A stretch of DNA of 64,000 nucleotides from a virus. A model generated the notes under the pieces. The model ran no database searches and was not told the DNA's origin. It was given only the letters and a program-made list of their open reading frames with translations. How positions within the stretch are numbered: the first letter of the stretch is position 1; each line of letters starts with the position of its first letter. Of this stretch, positions 23,412 to 30,779 are shown piece after piece. The stretch is from the IMG/VR virus record IMGVR_UViG_3300017991_000083, positions 1 to 64,000 of that record. The stretch is one strand, 5' to 3'. The position numbers and the translations under genes are program-made.

Positions 23412-23638
23412 CTCACTATTCCCTCCGGCACCGACTCGTCGACCAGCACGGGGATTACCCCGAACAGCCGGCCGACGTACCGCCGCCCCGTCAGTGCCGC
23501 CAGGACGCAGTCGACCAGCTCCGCTGCCTGGTCACGCTTCTTGACTGTCCCCTTCTGGACCACAGGGCCCTCGAGAACGGCGTCGATCGCACGCTCCCGG
23601 AGCCCGGGGGTCAACAGCCGCATGGGCAGAAACTCCAT
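23354..23638 (-). CDS. hypothetical protein (94 aa)
   Basis: The ATG at 23638 follows GGAGG. A helical protein with LRERAIDAVLEGPVVQKGTVKKRDQAAELVDCVLAAL and a C-terminal acidic segment. No motif recognised; lies in the string of small genes between helicase and primase. Confidence 0.6.
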   Translation of the reverse strand: MEFLPMRLLTPGLRERAIDAVLEGPVVQKGTVKKRDQAAELVDCVLAALTGRRYVGRLFGVIPVLVDESVPEGIVRWDRWPGSNPTVTGVDDWG

Positions 23639-23648
23639 CGCGCCTCCG

Positions 23649-23846
23649 CTACTCCGATTCGTACTCTTCCTTGGTCAAGTAATCGCCCACGCCCAAGCTA
23701 GGCGGGACGCAACCGTCACAGCAGAACACCACGCCACCCGCCAGAGACTTCTCCACACCGCCCAATGATGGGATGGTCGCCGCCCTGGTAGGTGACTTCT
23801 TCTCGCAGACCTCACACAGCCTCGGCCACGGTCTTCTTATGCCCAT
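23649..23846 (-). CDS. small zinc-binding protein (65 aa)
   Basis: Begins MGIRRPWPRLCEVC at 23846 behind AAGGGGCGGGCGAG. Two Cys pairs, CEVC and CCDGC, about 28 residues apart suggest a zinc knuckle. One of many small Cys-rich proteins in this phage; function unknown. Confidence 0.65.
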   Translation of the reverse strand: MGIRRPWPRLCEVCEKKSPTRAATIPSLGGVEKSLAGGVVFCCDGCVPPSLGVGDYLTKEEYESE

Positions 23847-23870
23847 CTCGCCCGCCCCTTCCTGGAGACC

Positions 23871-24236
23871 TCAGTCTTGCGGCGGGCACAGCTCATGTCC
23901 CGTCGCACTGTAGACGCACAGTGACGTGTCCAGACCGCTATCCCATCGGGCCCAACGCCAGTTCTCGGGCGACCAGTCGTCGACCACATGATACGTGCTC
24001 TCGCCCTCGCCGACCTTGCCCCACTCGTACGGGATGCCTTCGTGGACCTCACGCACGCCCATTATCACAGACCCGCGGCGCCAGACCTCGATGCTGTTCT
24101 CCTTGAACACGTAGGACCGGATGCCCGTCGGATCATACGGATCGTCGAACCTATCGCGCATCGTCTGGCCCATCTCCCGGATCGCGCTGCACCCGGCCAG
24201 GGCCAGGGCCAGGACTACCACCAGCACCACTCTCAT
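23871..24236 (-). CDS. putative lipoprotein (121 aa)
   Basis: The ATG at 24236 follows GGGGGTTGAT. Residues 1-15 form a short hydrophobic signal ending in the lipobox LALAGC, so cleavage and lipid attachment at Cys16 are expected. The mature part is soluble with Trp-rich EWGKVGEG and ENWRWARWDS. Phage lipoproteins can act in superinfection exclusion or as outer spanin subunits; neither can be decided here and no lysis partner is adjacent. Confidence 0.75.
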   Translation of the reverse strand: MRVVLVVVLALALAGCSAIREMGQTMRDRFDDPYDPTGIRSYVFKENSIEVWRRGSVIMGVREVHEGIPYEWGKVGEGESTYHVVDDWSPENWRWARWDSGLDTSLCVYSATGHELCPPQD

Positions 24237-24237
24237 A

Positions 24238-24402
24238 TCAACCCCCAGGATCGCGGCCCCACATCAGGAACAGGCTGATCCCCTTCAGGCTCACGCCCAT
24301 ATCGCCGCCCCTGGCCGGCGCCTTCTTCGGCCGGGGGCGAAACCACCAGTGCCTCGGCTCCTGCTGCCCCTTGGTCAGTCCGACCGTGAAGAGATAGACC
24401 AT
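24238..24402 (-). CDS. hypothetical small protein (54 aa)
   Basis: The ATG at 24402 overlaps the helicase TGA (TGATG) and has GGAGGAGAG as ribosome site; the stop lies 2 bases from the lipoprotein start. The product has a Pro/Arg/Lys-rich middle (FRPRPKKAPARGG) between two short hydrophobic stretches (VYLFTVGL and ISLFLMW). It fills the gap exactly, which supports it as a real gene. Function unknown. Confidence 0.55.
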   Translation of the reverse strand: MVYLFTVGLTKGQQEPRHWWFRPRPKKAPARGGDMGVSLKGISLFLMWGRDPGG

Positions 24403-25835
24403 CAGAACTCTCCTCCCATCTTGTGTTCGCCCAGGATCCGCTTCCTCATCTTCGGCGAGTCCAGTCTACAGACCCGGAAATCGGGGAAGAGCAGGCCGTA
24501 CTTCTCAGACCCGAAGTCTCGGGCAGCGACCCATCCGAAGTTCAGGGTCCCCTCTTCCTCGTTCTCCTTGGTCTTCGTCAGGTAGCAGACGGCGTTCGCG
24601 TGCTCACGCGGCCGCGGCGAGTAGGCGAAGTCCTTCTGCGTCAGGACCTTCTTGCCGGCAGACTCCGTCTTGGCCTGATTTGCCGTCACGATCGCAAGTC
24701 CAGACGGGCGGTCCGGCGCCTCATCGAAGTGGACGTAGCCCTTCGCGAGCTGAGACAGGTCCCAACTGATGGTGCCCAGGGACTGCCACTCGCTGTCGTC
24801 GCCGCGGCGCTCCGCCGGGGTCATGTCGTTTAGGTAGTCGACTGTGACGACGTCGACGCGACGCTGATACTTCTCCTCCGCCCGCCGGACCTCAGCCTCG
24901 ATGGCCGGGACCGTGCAGGACCGACCCTTGAACTCGACGATCTCGTAGATGCCGCCGCGCTTCGCCAGGGTCGCGAGCCGTTTCTTCAGCAGCTTGAAGT
25001 CGGCCGGCGACATCGCCGGATGCTCGGGGTCCTGGCCGAGCGGATCGCGGAAGCTCGAGAACCTGATCCCGCTCCGCCGCGAGAAGAACCTGTTGGCCGC
25101 CTTGTATCGGTCCATCTCGATCGTCACGTGGAGCGTGAACTTGCCCTGCATCGCGACGTTGTGGCCGACCTCGAGTAGGAACGTGCTCTTGCCGACCTTC
25201 GCACAGGCCAGCATGATGATGAGCTCCTTCGGGAACAGACCGCCGGTCGAAGCGTCGTAGAGCCCTATGCCCGTCGGGATGCCGGCGAAGCGCTCGGGCT
25301 CGCGGATCTTCTGCTTGATGACCTGGCGATGGTGTCCGAAGTCCTCAACGGGGTTCGTCCGGAAGACGGTGATCTCGCCAGTCCCGAACTCGCGGCTCGC
25401 GAGCACCATCTCCCGCTCGACGGCGTCGATGTCGCCCTTCTCGAAGCTCCTGGTCGCCGAGTCCAGGCGGACCCAGGCGCGACGGACCTTCTCCAGACGC
25501 CGGAGCTCCTCGCAGTAGAGCTGGAACGCCTCAGTCTCGCCCTGGCCCAGGTTCTGGCCCAGGGCGTAGACCTTCTCGACCAGGGCCTCAACTGCCGCCA
25601 TCTTCGTCGGCGACAGGTTGAACGTCGCCTTCTTGACGATCAGGTCGGACGCCGGCTGTTCCTTGCCCTTGTAGTCGCGCAGGACCCCGAAGAGACGCCG
25701 GCACGAGTCATCGCTGAACGAGTCGGCCGAGAGCAGCGCGAGGTTGCTCGCGAGCTGCTTCCGAATGTCCCGCCGCAGCATGAGCGCGAGAACGGTCTGC
25801 TCGAAGTCCAGGTTCTCGAACTCGACGTTAGGCAT
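24402..25835 (-). CDS. DnaB-type replicative helicase (477 aa)
   Basis: The start at 25835 follows GAGGAGAACG. A helical N-terminal domain (residues 1-110) is typical of DnaB, then a RecA-like motor with Walker A ACAKVGKST near residue 210 and Walker B VTVDYLND near residue 332. Further motor motifs include VTANQAK. It would unwind DNA ahead of the split polymerase and recruit the primase encoded at 21831-22838. Confidence 0.92.
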   Translation of the reverse strand: MPNVEFENLDFEQTVLALMLRRDIRKQLASNLALLSADSFSDDSCRRLFGVLRDYKGKEQPASDLIVKKATFNLSPTKMAAVEALVEKVYALGQNLGQGETEAFQLYCEELRRLEKVRRAWVRLDSATRSFEKGDIDAVEREMVLASREFGTGEITVFRTNPVEDFGHHRQVIKQKIREPERFAGIPTGIGLYDASTGGLFPKELIIMLACAKVGKSTFLLEVGHNVAMQGKFTLHVTIEMDRYKAANRFFSRRSGIRFSSFRDPLGQDPEHPAMSPADFKLLKKRLATLAKRGGIYEIVEFKGRSCTVPAIEAEVRRAEEKYQRRVDVVTVDYLNDMTPAERRGDDSEWQSLGTISWDLSQLAKGYVHFDEAPDRPSGLAIVTANQAKTESAGKKVLTQKDFAYSPRPREHANAVCYLTKTKENEEEGTLNFGWVAARDFGSEKYGLLFPDFRVCRLDSPKMRKRILGEHKMGGEF

Positions 25836-26217
25836 CGTTCTCCTCGGGGGGCACCAGCATATCGACCCTGTCCATGTGCAGGCCCAGGTTCGGGACGATG
25901 TGCGACAGCAGGCACGGACTCGTGACCAGGTCAAACGACTCCGTTCCCTTCCCCGCGACAATGGCGACCATCACCGTCTGCGGGACCCTCCGGCCGTCCC
26001 CCGACTCGATGACGCTCTGACCCTTGATGTGCAGCTCCGTCACCCGTCCCTCGAACATCGCTCGCAGGAACCTGTCGAACGGCCTCTGGCTTTCCTGACT
26101 CTCCCGGCTCTCCTGGCAAACCTGCTGAGCCCGTGGTGGCGCTGGCGGCGGTGCCGGCTTACGGGCGCCTGCAGGCGGCGGCGTCGGCTCCTTGCGATCT
26201 CCTGGCATCCCGCTCAT
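25828..26217 (-). CDS. hypothetical protein with Pro-rich N-terminus (129 aa)
   Basis: The ATG at 26217 has AAAGGGGGG upstream. Residues 8-35 are Pro/Ala-rich and probably disordered, followed by a compact domain (FDRFLRAMFEGRVTELHIKGQS ... VMVAIVAGKG) of alternating strands. It overlaps the helicase start by 8 bases and is the first gene below the tandem-palindrome gap at 26236-26302. Helicase-associated role inferred from coupling only. Confidence 0.65.
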   Translation of the reverse strand: MSGMPGDRKEPTPPPAGARKPAPPPAPPRAQQVCQESRESQESQRPFDRFLRAMFEGRVTELHIKGQSVIESGDGRRVPQTVMVAIVAGKGTESFDLVTSPCLLSHIVPNLGLHMDRVDMLVPPEENDA

Positions 26218-26235
26218 CTGTCCCCCCTTTAGCAT

Positions 26236-26302
26236 ATTCGGCCAAGTTCCCGAACTTAGCCGTATTCGGTTGATTTCCCGAACATCAACCCATTCCGGTT
26301 GA
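26236..26302. repeat. three tandem 28-bp repeats with palindromic cores
   Basis: Units begin ATTCGG or ATTCCGG at 26236, 26264 and 26292, exactly 28 bp apart; the third is partial. Each of the first two forms a dyad around TTCCCGAA: AAGTTC-CC-GAACTT in unit 1, and GGTTGAT ... ATCAACC in unit 2. They occupy most of the gap upstream of the helicase operon. Operator array or structured leader. Confidence 0.7.
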
Positions 26303-26307
26303 ATCGC

Positions 26308-26583
26308 CTAACCGCCGCCCGCCTCCGCGGCCGGCCGCACATGTTCCTCAGGGATCCCCTCGTCAAGAGCGGGGACCCTCGCATTCAGCGGGAAGATTGC
26401 GTAGACCCACATCCACTCGATCGGGGCTCCGGGCCCGGCCGTCCTCGCCTCGACCTGGCTACTGTGGACCTTCCCCGTCGACCTCTGCCCGCCGCGATAC
26501 CAGACCGTCTCCCCGATCGCATACGCTGGCCGTCGCGGGACATCGGCCTCTCGCTCGTAGACGGCGTGCCGAATCATCCCCAT
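26308..26583 (-). CDS. hypothetical protein, SH3-like (91 aa)
   Basis: The start at 26583 has GGGAGGGATAGCTC upstream (a second Met two codons later is possible). YAIGETVWYRGG resembles the start of SH3-type barrels, with a short strand set and an acidic Pro-rich tail. Positioned directly after the candidate initiator. Function unknown. Confidence 0.6.
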   Translation of the reverse strand: MGMIRHAVYEREADVPRRPAYAIGETVWYRGGQRSTGKVHSSQVEARTAGPGAPIEWMWVYAIFPLNARVPALDEGIPEEHVRPAAEAGGG

Positions 26584-26586
26584 GAG

Positions 26587-27501
26587 CTATCCCTCCCGCA
26601 TCTCCGCACAGGCGGCCCGGCGCAGGCAGACCCGGCAGATCTTGTCGCCGGGATCGTAGAGCCGCCAGGCCAGTGAGTCCTCGATCTCGATGCCGCCCTT
26701 CTCGGCCTTCCTGCACCGGAGCGACCCGTTGCCCTTCGTCACGTCGACTCTGCCCCGCAGCTCCGAACGGCGACGCTGCACTTCGGTCAGGAACCCGTCC
26801 TGGACCGCCGGCGAGCAGATCGCGCCGATGCCGATGTTCTCCAGGGACTCGGACTTGGTCTCGAACAGCCAGACCAGGTAGCCCCTCGCGTCGGTCTTCG
26901 ACAGCCCGAGCCGAGCGAAGCGGCCGAGGACGTCGCGCTTGAACCGGGCCAGGACCTGGCCCTGGCGCTTCTCCCCGGCGACCGAGCCCTCGAGCTCCAG
27001 CGAGACATGCCCGTAGTGCTCGACGTAGAGCTCGTTCGCGAACCGGAGAAAGTCGACCGAGGTCCACGAGTCAACCGGCTTCGGCTCCGGGTCGGGGAGA
27101 CTCGGCCCCCCTCCCCCCCCTTTAGGGGGGGGAGAAGGGGGGCCGCCCGCCGCGCCAGCACTTTTGCGGACAGCTTTCGTAAGCAGGGCGATGGCCGCCT
27201 GGACGTCCCGGTAGTCCTGGTCGCCCTCGGCGGTCGGATCCAGGGGCCGGTAGACCGCGAGCGAGTCCTGGCCCTCGGGGCGGTGCCGCTCGAGCAGCCC
27301 GTGATCGTCGAGCGCGTGCAGGTGGCGCCGGGCAGTCTCGACGTGAACGCCGCGGATCTCCGCGAACCGGGCCAGTGTCCGGGACGTGACGGGCACCACG
27401 TCCGAGACGATCCGCAGCAGCAGCCAGGTCGTTTTCGCGGCGTCTTCGAGCTTCGAGTAGCCGAGTAGCAGCACCATCAGGGCATCAAGCAGCTCCACCA
27501 T
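26587..27501 (-). CDS. winged-helix protein, candidate replication initiator (304 aa)
   Basis: Residues 30-75 form a winged helix (SRTLARFAEIRGVHVETARRH then LDDHGLLERH). A Pro/Gly linker near residues 120-135 is encoded by long C and G runs. The C-terminal domain is followed by four Cys (CRKAEK, CRVC, AAC). Two genes upstream of the helicase gene, this layout (N-terminal DNA binding, linker, C-terminal domain) resembles lambda O-type initiators or helicase loaders. Start at 27501, or GTG one codon later, behind GAGGAGGAG. Function is inferred. Confidence 0.6.
   Translation of the reverse strand: MVELLDALMVLLLGYSKLEDAAKTTWLLLRIVSDVVPVTSRTLARFAEIRGVHVETARRHLHALDDHGLLERHRPEGQDSLAVYRPLDPTAEGDQDYRDVQAAIALLTKAVRKSAGAAGGPPSPPPKGGGGGPSLPDPEPKPVDSWTSVDFLRFANELYVEHYGHVSLELEGSVAGEKRQGQVLARFKRDVLGRFARLGLSKTDARGYLVWLFETKSESLENIGIGAICSPAVQDGFLTEVQRRRSELRGRVDVTKGNGSLRCRKAEKGGIEIEDSLAWRLYDPGDKICRVCLRRAACAEMREG
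27104..27144. repeat. C6/C8-G8/G6 inverted repeat inside initiator-like gene
   Basis: GGCCCCCC (27104-27111) then T, eight C, TTTA, eight G, AGAA and GGGGGGCC (27137-27144) form a nearly perfect giant hairpin. Opposite strands carry long G runs with G-quadruplex potential. It encodes the Pro/Gly linker. The homopolymers would be slippage-prone. Origin or regulatory role is possible by analogy with the lambda origin, which lies within the O gene. Confidence 0.7.
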
Positions 27502-27527
27502 CTCCTCCTCGGCCCCGTGTAGGGCAG

Positions 27528-27630
27528 CTTACGCAAGTCAGCACAGATGCGGGTCAGCCGCATATCTGCGGACCGCACGGTCCTTACAAACTTGGCGCCC
27601 TCTGTAAGTATAACTTCTAGGCGCTTACAG
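27528..27630. promoter_or_regulatory. control region with GTAAG repeats and hairpins
   Basis: The 141-bp gap upstream of the winged-helix gene holds four CTTAC/GTAAG elements (27528, 27583, about 27604, 27624). Two of these form an inverted repeat CTGTAAG (27602-27608) and CTTACAG (27624-27630). There are also palindromes CCGCA-TATC-TGCGG (27558-27571) and GGACC-GCAC-GGTCC (27570-27583). TATACT on the minus strand (27612-27607) could be a -10. The dense dyads indicate a regulated promoter. Confidence 0.5.
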
Positions 27631-27642
27631 TGAGCTGTCAGG

Positions 27643-28080
27643 CTAACCACAGTCGCACCCTTTCAGCGTATCTGCTGGTTCCCGCCCGTGCCATCCGACC
27701 ACCAGGGTCCAGCGCCAGAGCGGGACGAGAATCTCCCCCTTCCAGCACGGCGCCGCAGGCCGGATGAACCTCTTGCCGGCGCGTCGGCCGGACACCATCA
27801 TCGCCCATACGATCCGGTCGTCCATCACGACCTCCTTGACGAGTGCGTCTACAGCCTTCTCCGCCAAGGCTGACGCTATCGTCTTGAGAAGTGGAGCGGC
27901 TGACCCCTCTAGCTGTCGGACGTCGCGCTCCAGCTCTATCCTGCGAAGCACTGTCAGGGCGTGCTTGAGACAGATCTGGCGCTGGTTCGAGAACGACTGT
28001 CTGAACGGGAGTAGCCCTATGTCCTGGGCCATCTCGTCGTAGGCCTGCTCGAAGATCAGCATCCTCTGTCGGCTGTCCAT
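27643..28080 (-). CDS. hypothetical protein (145 aa)
   Basis: The ATG at 28080 follows AAGGAGACGTTG. Helical N-terminal two-thirds (FEQAYDEMAQDIG, LKHALTVLRRIELERDVRQLEG), then a strand-rich end with Trp and Cys (PLWRWTLVVGWHG, CDC). Upstream of the control gap for the winged-helix gene, so it ends that transcription unit. No family recognised. Confidence 0.65.
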   Translation of the reverse strand: MDSRQRMLIFEQAYDEMAQDIGLLPFRQSFSNQRQICLKHALTVLRRIELERDVRQLEGSAAPLLKTIASALAEKAVDALVKEVVMDDRIVWAMMVSGRRAGKRFIRPAAPCWKGEILVPLWRWTLVVGWHGREPADTLKGCDCG

Positions 28081-28286
28081 CAACGTCTCCTTCGCAGGGC
28101 AGGATGCCGGTCGGGGCCGCGATGTTTCCGGTTGTCCATGAACGTGCGAATGCCGTTGTAGCAGGCAGGACAACACTCGAACCAGACCCCCGGGCGGACG
28201 TCGATACGCTTCTTTTTGGGATTCTGCACCCTGCCCTTACAGATAGGGCAGTCCTCGAATAGCTCGGTCTCGCCTTGCCTGTGCAT
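28080..28286 (-). CDS. small zinc-ribbon protein (68 aa)
   Basis: Starts MHRQGETELF at 28286 behind GAGGGGGTGAGCTG. CPIC and CCPAC about 24 residues apart make a zinc ribbon, followed by a basic tail rich in Arg. Its start overlaps the stop of the membrane-protein gene above. Function unknown. Confidence 0.65.
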   Translation of the reverse strand: MHRQGETELFEDCPICKGRVQNPKKKRIDVRPGVWFECCPACYNGIRTFMDNRKHRGPDRHPALRRRR

Positions 28287-28477
28287 CAGCTCACCCCCTC
28301 GAGCTGTTCGACCCTCTGTCTCAGATCGTTGATGTCGCTTCGGAACTGCCACGGCCACCACTGCCAGACCCAAGTCGTCAGCCAGATGGAGACTATCAGC
28401 GCGATGAGGGAGATCACGATAGCCCATCTCTGCCGAGCCTCCATCTTGGCCTCTTCACTGACGAAGATGTCGTCCAC
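28286..28477 (-). CDS. single-pass membrane protein (63 aa)
   Basis: A GTG start at 28477 follows GGGGGCACA. Residues 18-45 form one hydrophobic, Trp-rich membrane helix (WAIVISLIALIVSIWLTTWV), followed by a short coiled coil (INDLRQRVEQLEG). A single helix with a charged coiled-coil tail is seen in some holin or spanin accessories, but it is not next to the endolysin. Function unknown. Confidence 0.65.
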   Translation of the reverse strand: MDDIFVSEEAKMEARQRWAIVISLIALIVSIWLTTWVWQWWPWQFRSDINDLRQRVEQLEGVS

Positions 28478-28487
28478 TGTGCCCCCT

Positions 28488-30293
28488 CTATGAGATCAGC
28501 GCCCGGATCTTCTGGACGGTCAGGCGGTCGCTTCGCCACCCGCCCTCCACGACTATGTCGAACAGATCCTGCTTATCCTCGAGGACGGCCTTCATCCGGG
28601 CCTCGACGGTGTCCTCGGCGATGATGTTGATGACGTTCAGGATGGGGCTCTTCTGGCCTACGCGGTCGATGCGGCCGGTCCGCTGGCGCATGGCCTGGGG
28701 GTTCCAGAGCAGGTCGAAGTTGATGAGCGTGCTGGCGCCCTGCATGTCCTGGCCCTCACGGAGCGCGTCTGAGGCGACGATGACTCGGCAGGGGCGCTTG
28801 CCCGTCATCAATGTGCCCTCGTTGAACTGTCGGCAGAGCTCGTTCCGCTCGTCGGGCTTCGAGTTCTTTCCGTGAACGGAGAGGGCCCCGTAGCCGCGCC
28901 TGTTCAGTTCGTGGGCGATCATGTCGCACATGTCGGTGAAGAAGCAGAAGACCACGAACTTCTCGTCAGGCTCGAATCCTCCGAGGATGCGGTAGAGCTC
29001 AGTGAGCTTGGTGCTGCCGCGATGGCTCTCCTTGGCCCCGATAAGGACCGGGGAGAGGCAGGCCTGGCGGAGATAGGTGAGGAGCGGGAGCACTTCGGCC
29101 ATGATGATCTTCTTGGCCTTCTGCATGTCCTCGAGGAGCCCGGCGAGCTGGTCCTTGACCTGATCGTACAACTGACGCTGTTCGGGCGCCAGTTCTATCC
29201 AGCGGTCGGTCTCGATGATGTTGCCGGCGATGCGGCCCTTGAGCTGCTCGGCGACCTCTTCCTTCCGGCGCCGAAGTACGTAGGGCCCTATCCGCTCGGT
29301 CACGATCTCCAGGTTCTTGTAGCCCTTCACGCCCCCGAAGAAGTCTCGGACGATGAACCTCGAGTCGAACAGGGCGAAGTTGTCGAGGAACGCTCCCGGA
29401 TCGATGATCTGGAACACGCTGAACAGGTCCTCGAGCGTGTTCTCGAGGAACGTCGCCGAGAGCCCAACGACTCTTGGAACCCGCTTCGCGAGCTTGATCG
29501 CGGCCTTTGTGCGCTTCGCCTTCAGAGACTTCGCGTACTGAATCTCGTCCAGGACGAGCAGGCCAGGCTTCATGCCGGCGAACTCGTCGGGATAGCGCCA
29601 GAGCAGATCGTAGTTGACGATGGTGTAGGGATGTCCCGCGGACCACTGTTCTGCCCAGGCTTTCGCTCCCACCTTGCTCTTCGCCTGCAGGACCGTCACG
29701 GGATGGTCGGTGAACTTATGGATCTCCGCCTCCCACTTCTTCTTGAGCGAGGCGGGGCAGACTACCAGGACGGTCGCGAGCTCCCCCTGCTCCCGGAGCG
29801 ATTCGGCGAACGCGATGGCCTCGACCGTCTTCCCGAGCCCGACCACGTCACCCAGGATAGCGCCGCCCTCCCTAGAGGCCGAAAAAGCCCCGTGAAGCCA
29901 TTCGACGGCCGCAGACTGGTATGGGGGCAGTTCGCCCTTGAACGTCGCAGGAACGAGCAATTTGGGGGGCTCAGCGCCGTTCTGAGGGGCCTTTTGAGAC
30001 CTGTCCAGGCCCTGGCCCTGGGCCTGGACCATGCTCTCGCGCCAGGCCATGTGCCGATCGTAGGCCACCTGGGCCTTCGCATCGACCGCGATGACGCCCT
30101 GGCCGCACAGGTGCTCGTCGACGAGCACCCTGAGCTCGTCCAGGCACTCGAGCGGTGCGATCCACACGCGCTCGCGAGGCTTCCACTCCCGGGTAGAGAG
30201 CTTCGTTCCGGCCACGTGCTTGTAGCGCGTGAAATGGGGACCGTTGAACCGGAACGCAAAGGTCCGGCTGTCACGATATGACACCGTCAGCAT
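28488..30293 (-). CDS. SNF2-family helicase/translocase (601 aa)
   Basis: Two RecA-like lobes of a superfamily 2 ATPase. Motif I GDVVGLGKT near residue 148, DEIQ box near residue 248, motif III LSATFLEN, and the C-terminal ASDALREGQDMQ and RQRTGRIDRVGQ (motif VI, near residue 538). The first 110 residues form a separate HARP-like or DNA-binding part. Starts at 30293 behind GGAGCCTAG. Such phage enzymes remodel DNA or forks in replication or recombination; exact role unknown. Confidence 0.92.
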   Translation of the reverse strand: MLTVSYRDSRTFAFRFNGPHFTRYKHVAGTKLSTREWKPRERVWIAPLECLDELRVLVDEHLCGQGVIAVDAKAQVAYDRHMAWRESMVQAQGQGLDRSQKAPQNGAEPPKLLVPATFKGELPPYQSAAVEWLHGAFSASREGGAILGDVVGLGKTVEAIAFAESLREQGELATVLVVCPASLKKKWEAEIHKFTDHPVTVLQAKSKVGAKAWAEQWSAGHPYTIVNYDLLWRYPDEFAGMKPGLLVLDEIQYAKSLKAKRTKAAIKLAKRVPRVVGLSATFLENTLEDLFSVFQIIDPGAFLDNFALFDSRFIVRDFFGGVKGYKNLEIVTERIGPYVLRRRKEEVAEQLKGRIAGNIIETDRWIELAPEQRQLYDQVKDQLAGLLEDMQKAKKIIMAEVLPLLTYLRQACLSPVLIGAKESHRGSTKLTELYRILGGFEPDEKFVVFCFFTDMCDMIAHELNRRGYGALSVHGKNSKPDERNELCRQFNEGTLMTGKRPCRVIVASDALREGQDMQGASTLINFDLLWNPQAMRQRTGRIDRVGQKSPILNVINIIAEDTVEARMKAVLEDKQDLFDIVVEGGWRSDRLTVQKIRALIS

Positions 30294-30304
30294 CTAGGCT
30301 CCGG

Positions 30305-30703
30305 CTAGTGATATGGCCCTGCAGGACAGCCCTTGTCGCGCCACTTCTGGATGATCTCTTCGTAGCGTGCGCGGAACTGCATCGTGGACATGCCGCCGAT
30401 GTGACGCATGAACTCGGCCACCAGATCTGCTACCCGATTGTCGAGGGTGCGGGGTGGTGTGGCCGGCAGCGGCTTGGGCTCGATGCGATGAATGACCCTG
30501 TGTGCCACAACGCTCCAGGGACAGTAAGGCCCGGGCTTGGTCGGCGGTGGCTGGCGGAACAGCGGTGTCCCGCCGCAGATCGTTATCTTCGACCGCGGCG
30601 CACAGCGCCGGCGCCAGAACCAGAGATGGGTCACGAGGATAGCGCTGTAGGACGCCAGGACGAAGAGGCAGAACAGCAGGATCTTGAAGAACACAATCGA
30701 CAT
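30305..30703 (-). CDS. membrane-anchored hypothetical protein (132 aa)
   Basis: The ATG at 30703 follows AAGGGGGCTCCC. Residues 3-30 are an N-terminal membrane anchor (IVFFKILLFCLFVLAS). The soluble rest has a Pro-rich segment and a C-terminal helix (NRVADLVAEFMRHIGG, FRARYEEIIQKWRDKG). It is the first gene downstream of the second copy of the conserved 18-bp element. Function unknown. Confidence 0.65.
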   Translation of the reverse strand: MSIVFFKILLFCLFVLASYSAILVTHLWFWRRRCAPRSKITICGGTPLFRQPPPTKPGPYCPWSVVAHRVIHRIEPKPLPATPPRTLDNRVADLVAEFMRHIGGMSTMQFRARYEEIIQKWRDKGCPAGPYH

Positions 30704-30738
30704 GGGAGCCCCCTTCCCGTGTGAGAGAGACCGTTCCT

Positions 30739-30756
30739 ACTCGATATACGCCAATC
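30739..30756 (-). promoter_or_regulatory. 18-bp conserved intergenic element, copy 2
   Basis: Identical over all 18 bases to 18929-18946. It lies in the 76-bp gap (30704-30779) below the methyltransferase gene, ending 35 bases before the start of the membrane-protein gene, the same leftward orientation and similar distance as copy 1. Candidate promoter for the helicase/membrane-protein operon. Confidence 0.55.
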
Positions 30757-30779
30757 GGGCGCGTTTTGGGCGCTACTTT

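Noticed and set aside
27104-27144. Transcription terminator
   Set aside because: Lies inside an intact coding frame and lacks a U-run; treated as a structural or origin candidate.
28872-30281. 469-codon rightward open frame
   Set aside because: Fully antisense to the SNF2 helicase gene, which carries clear motifs. No ribosome site or family signature.
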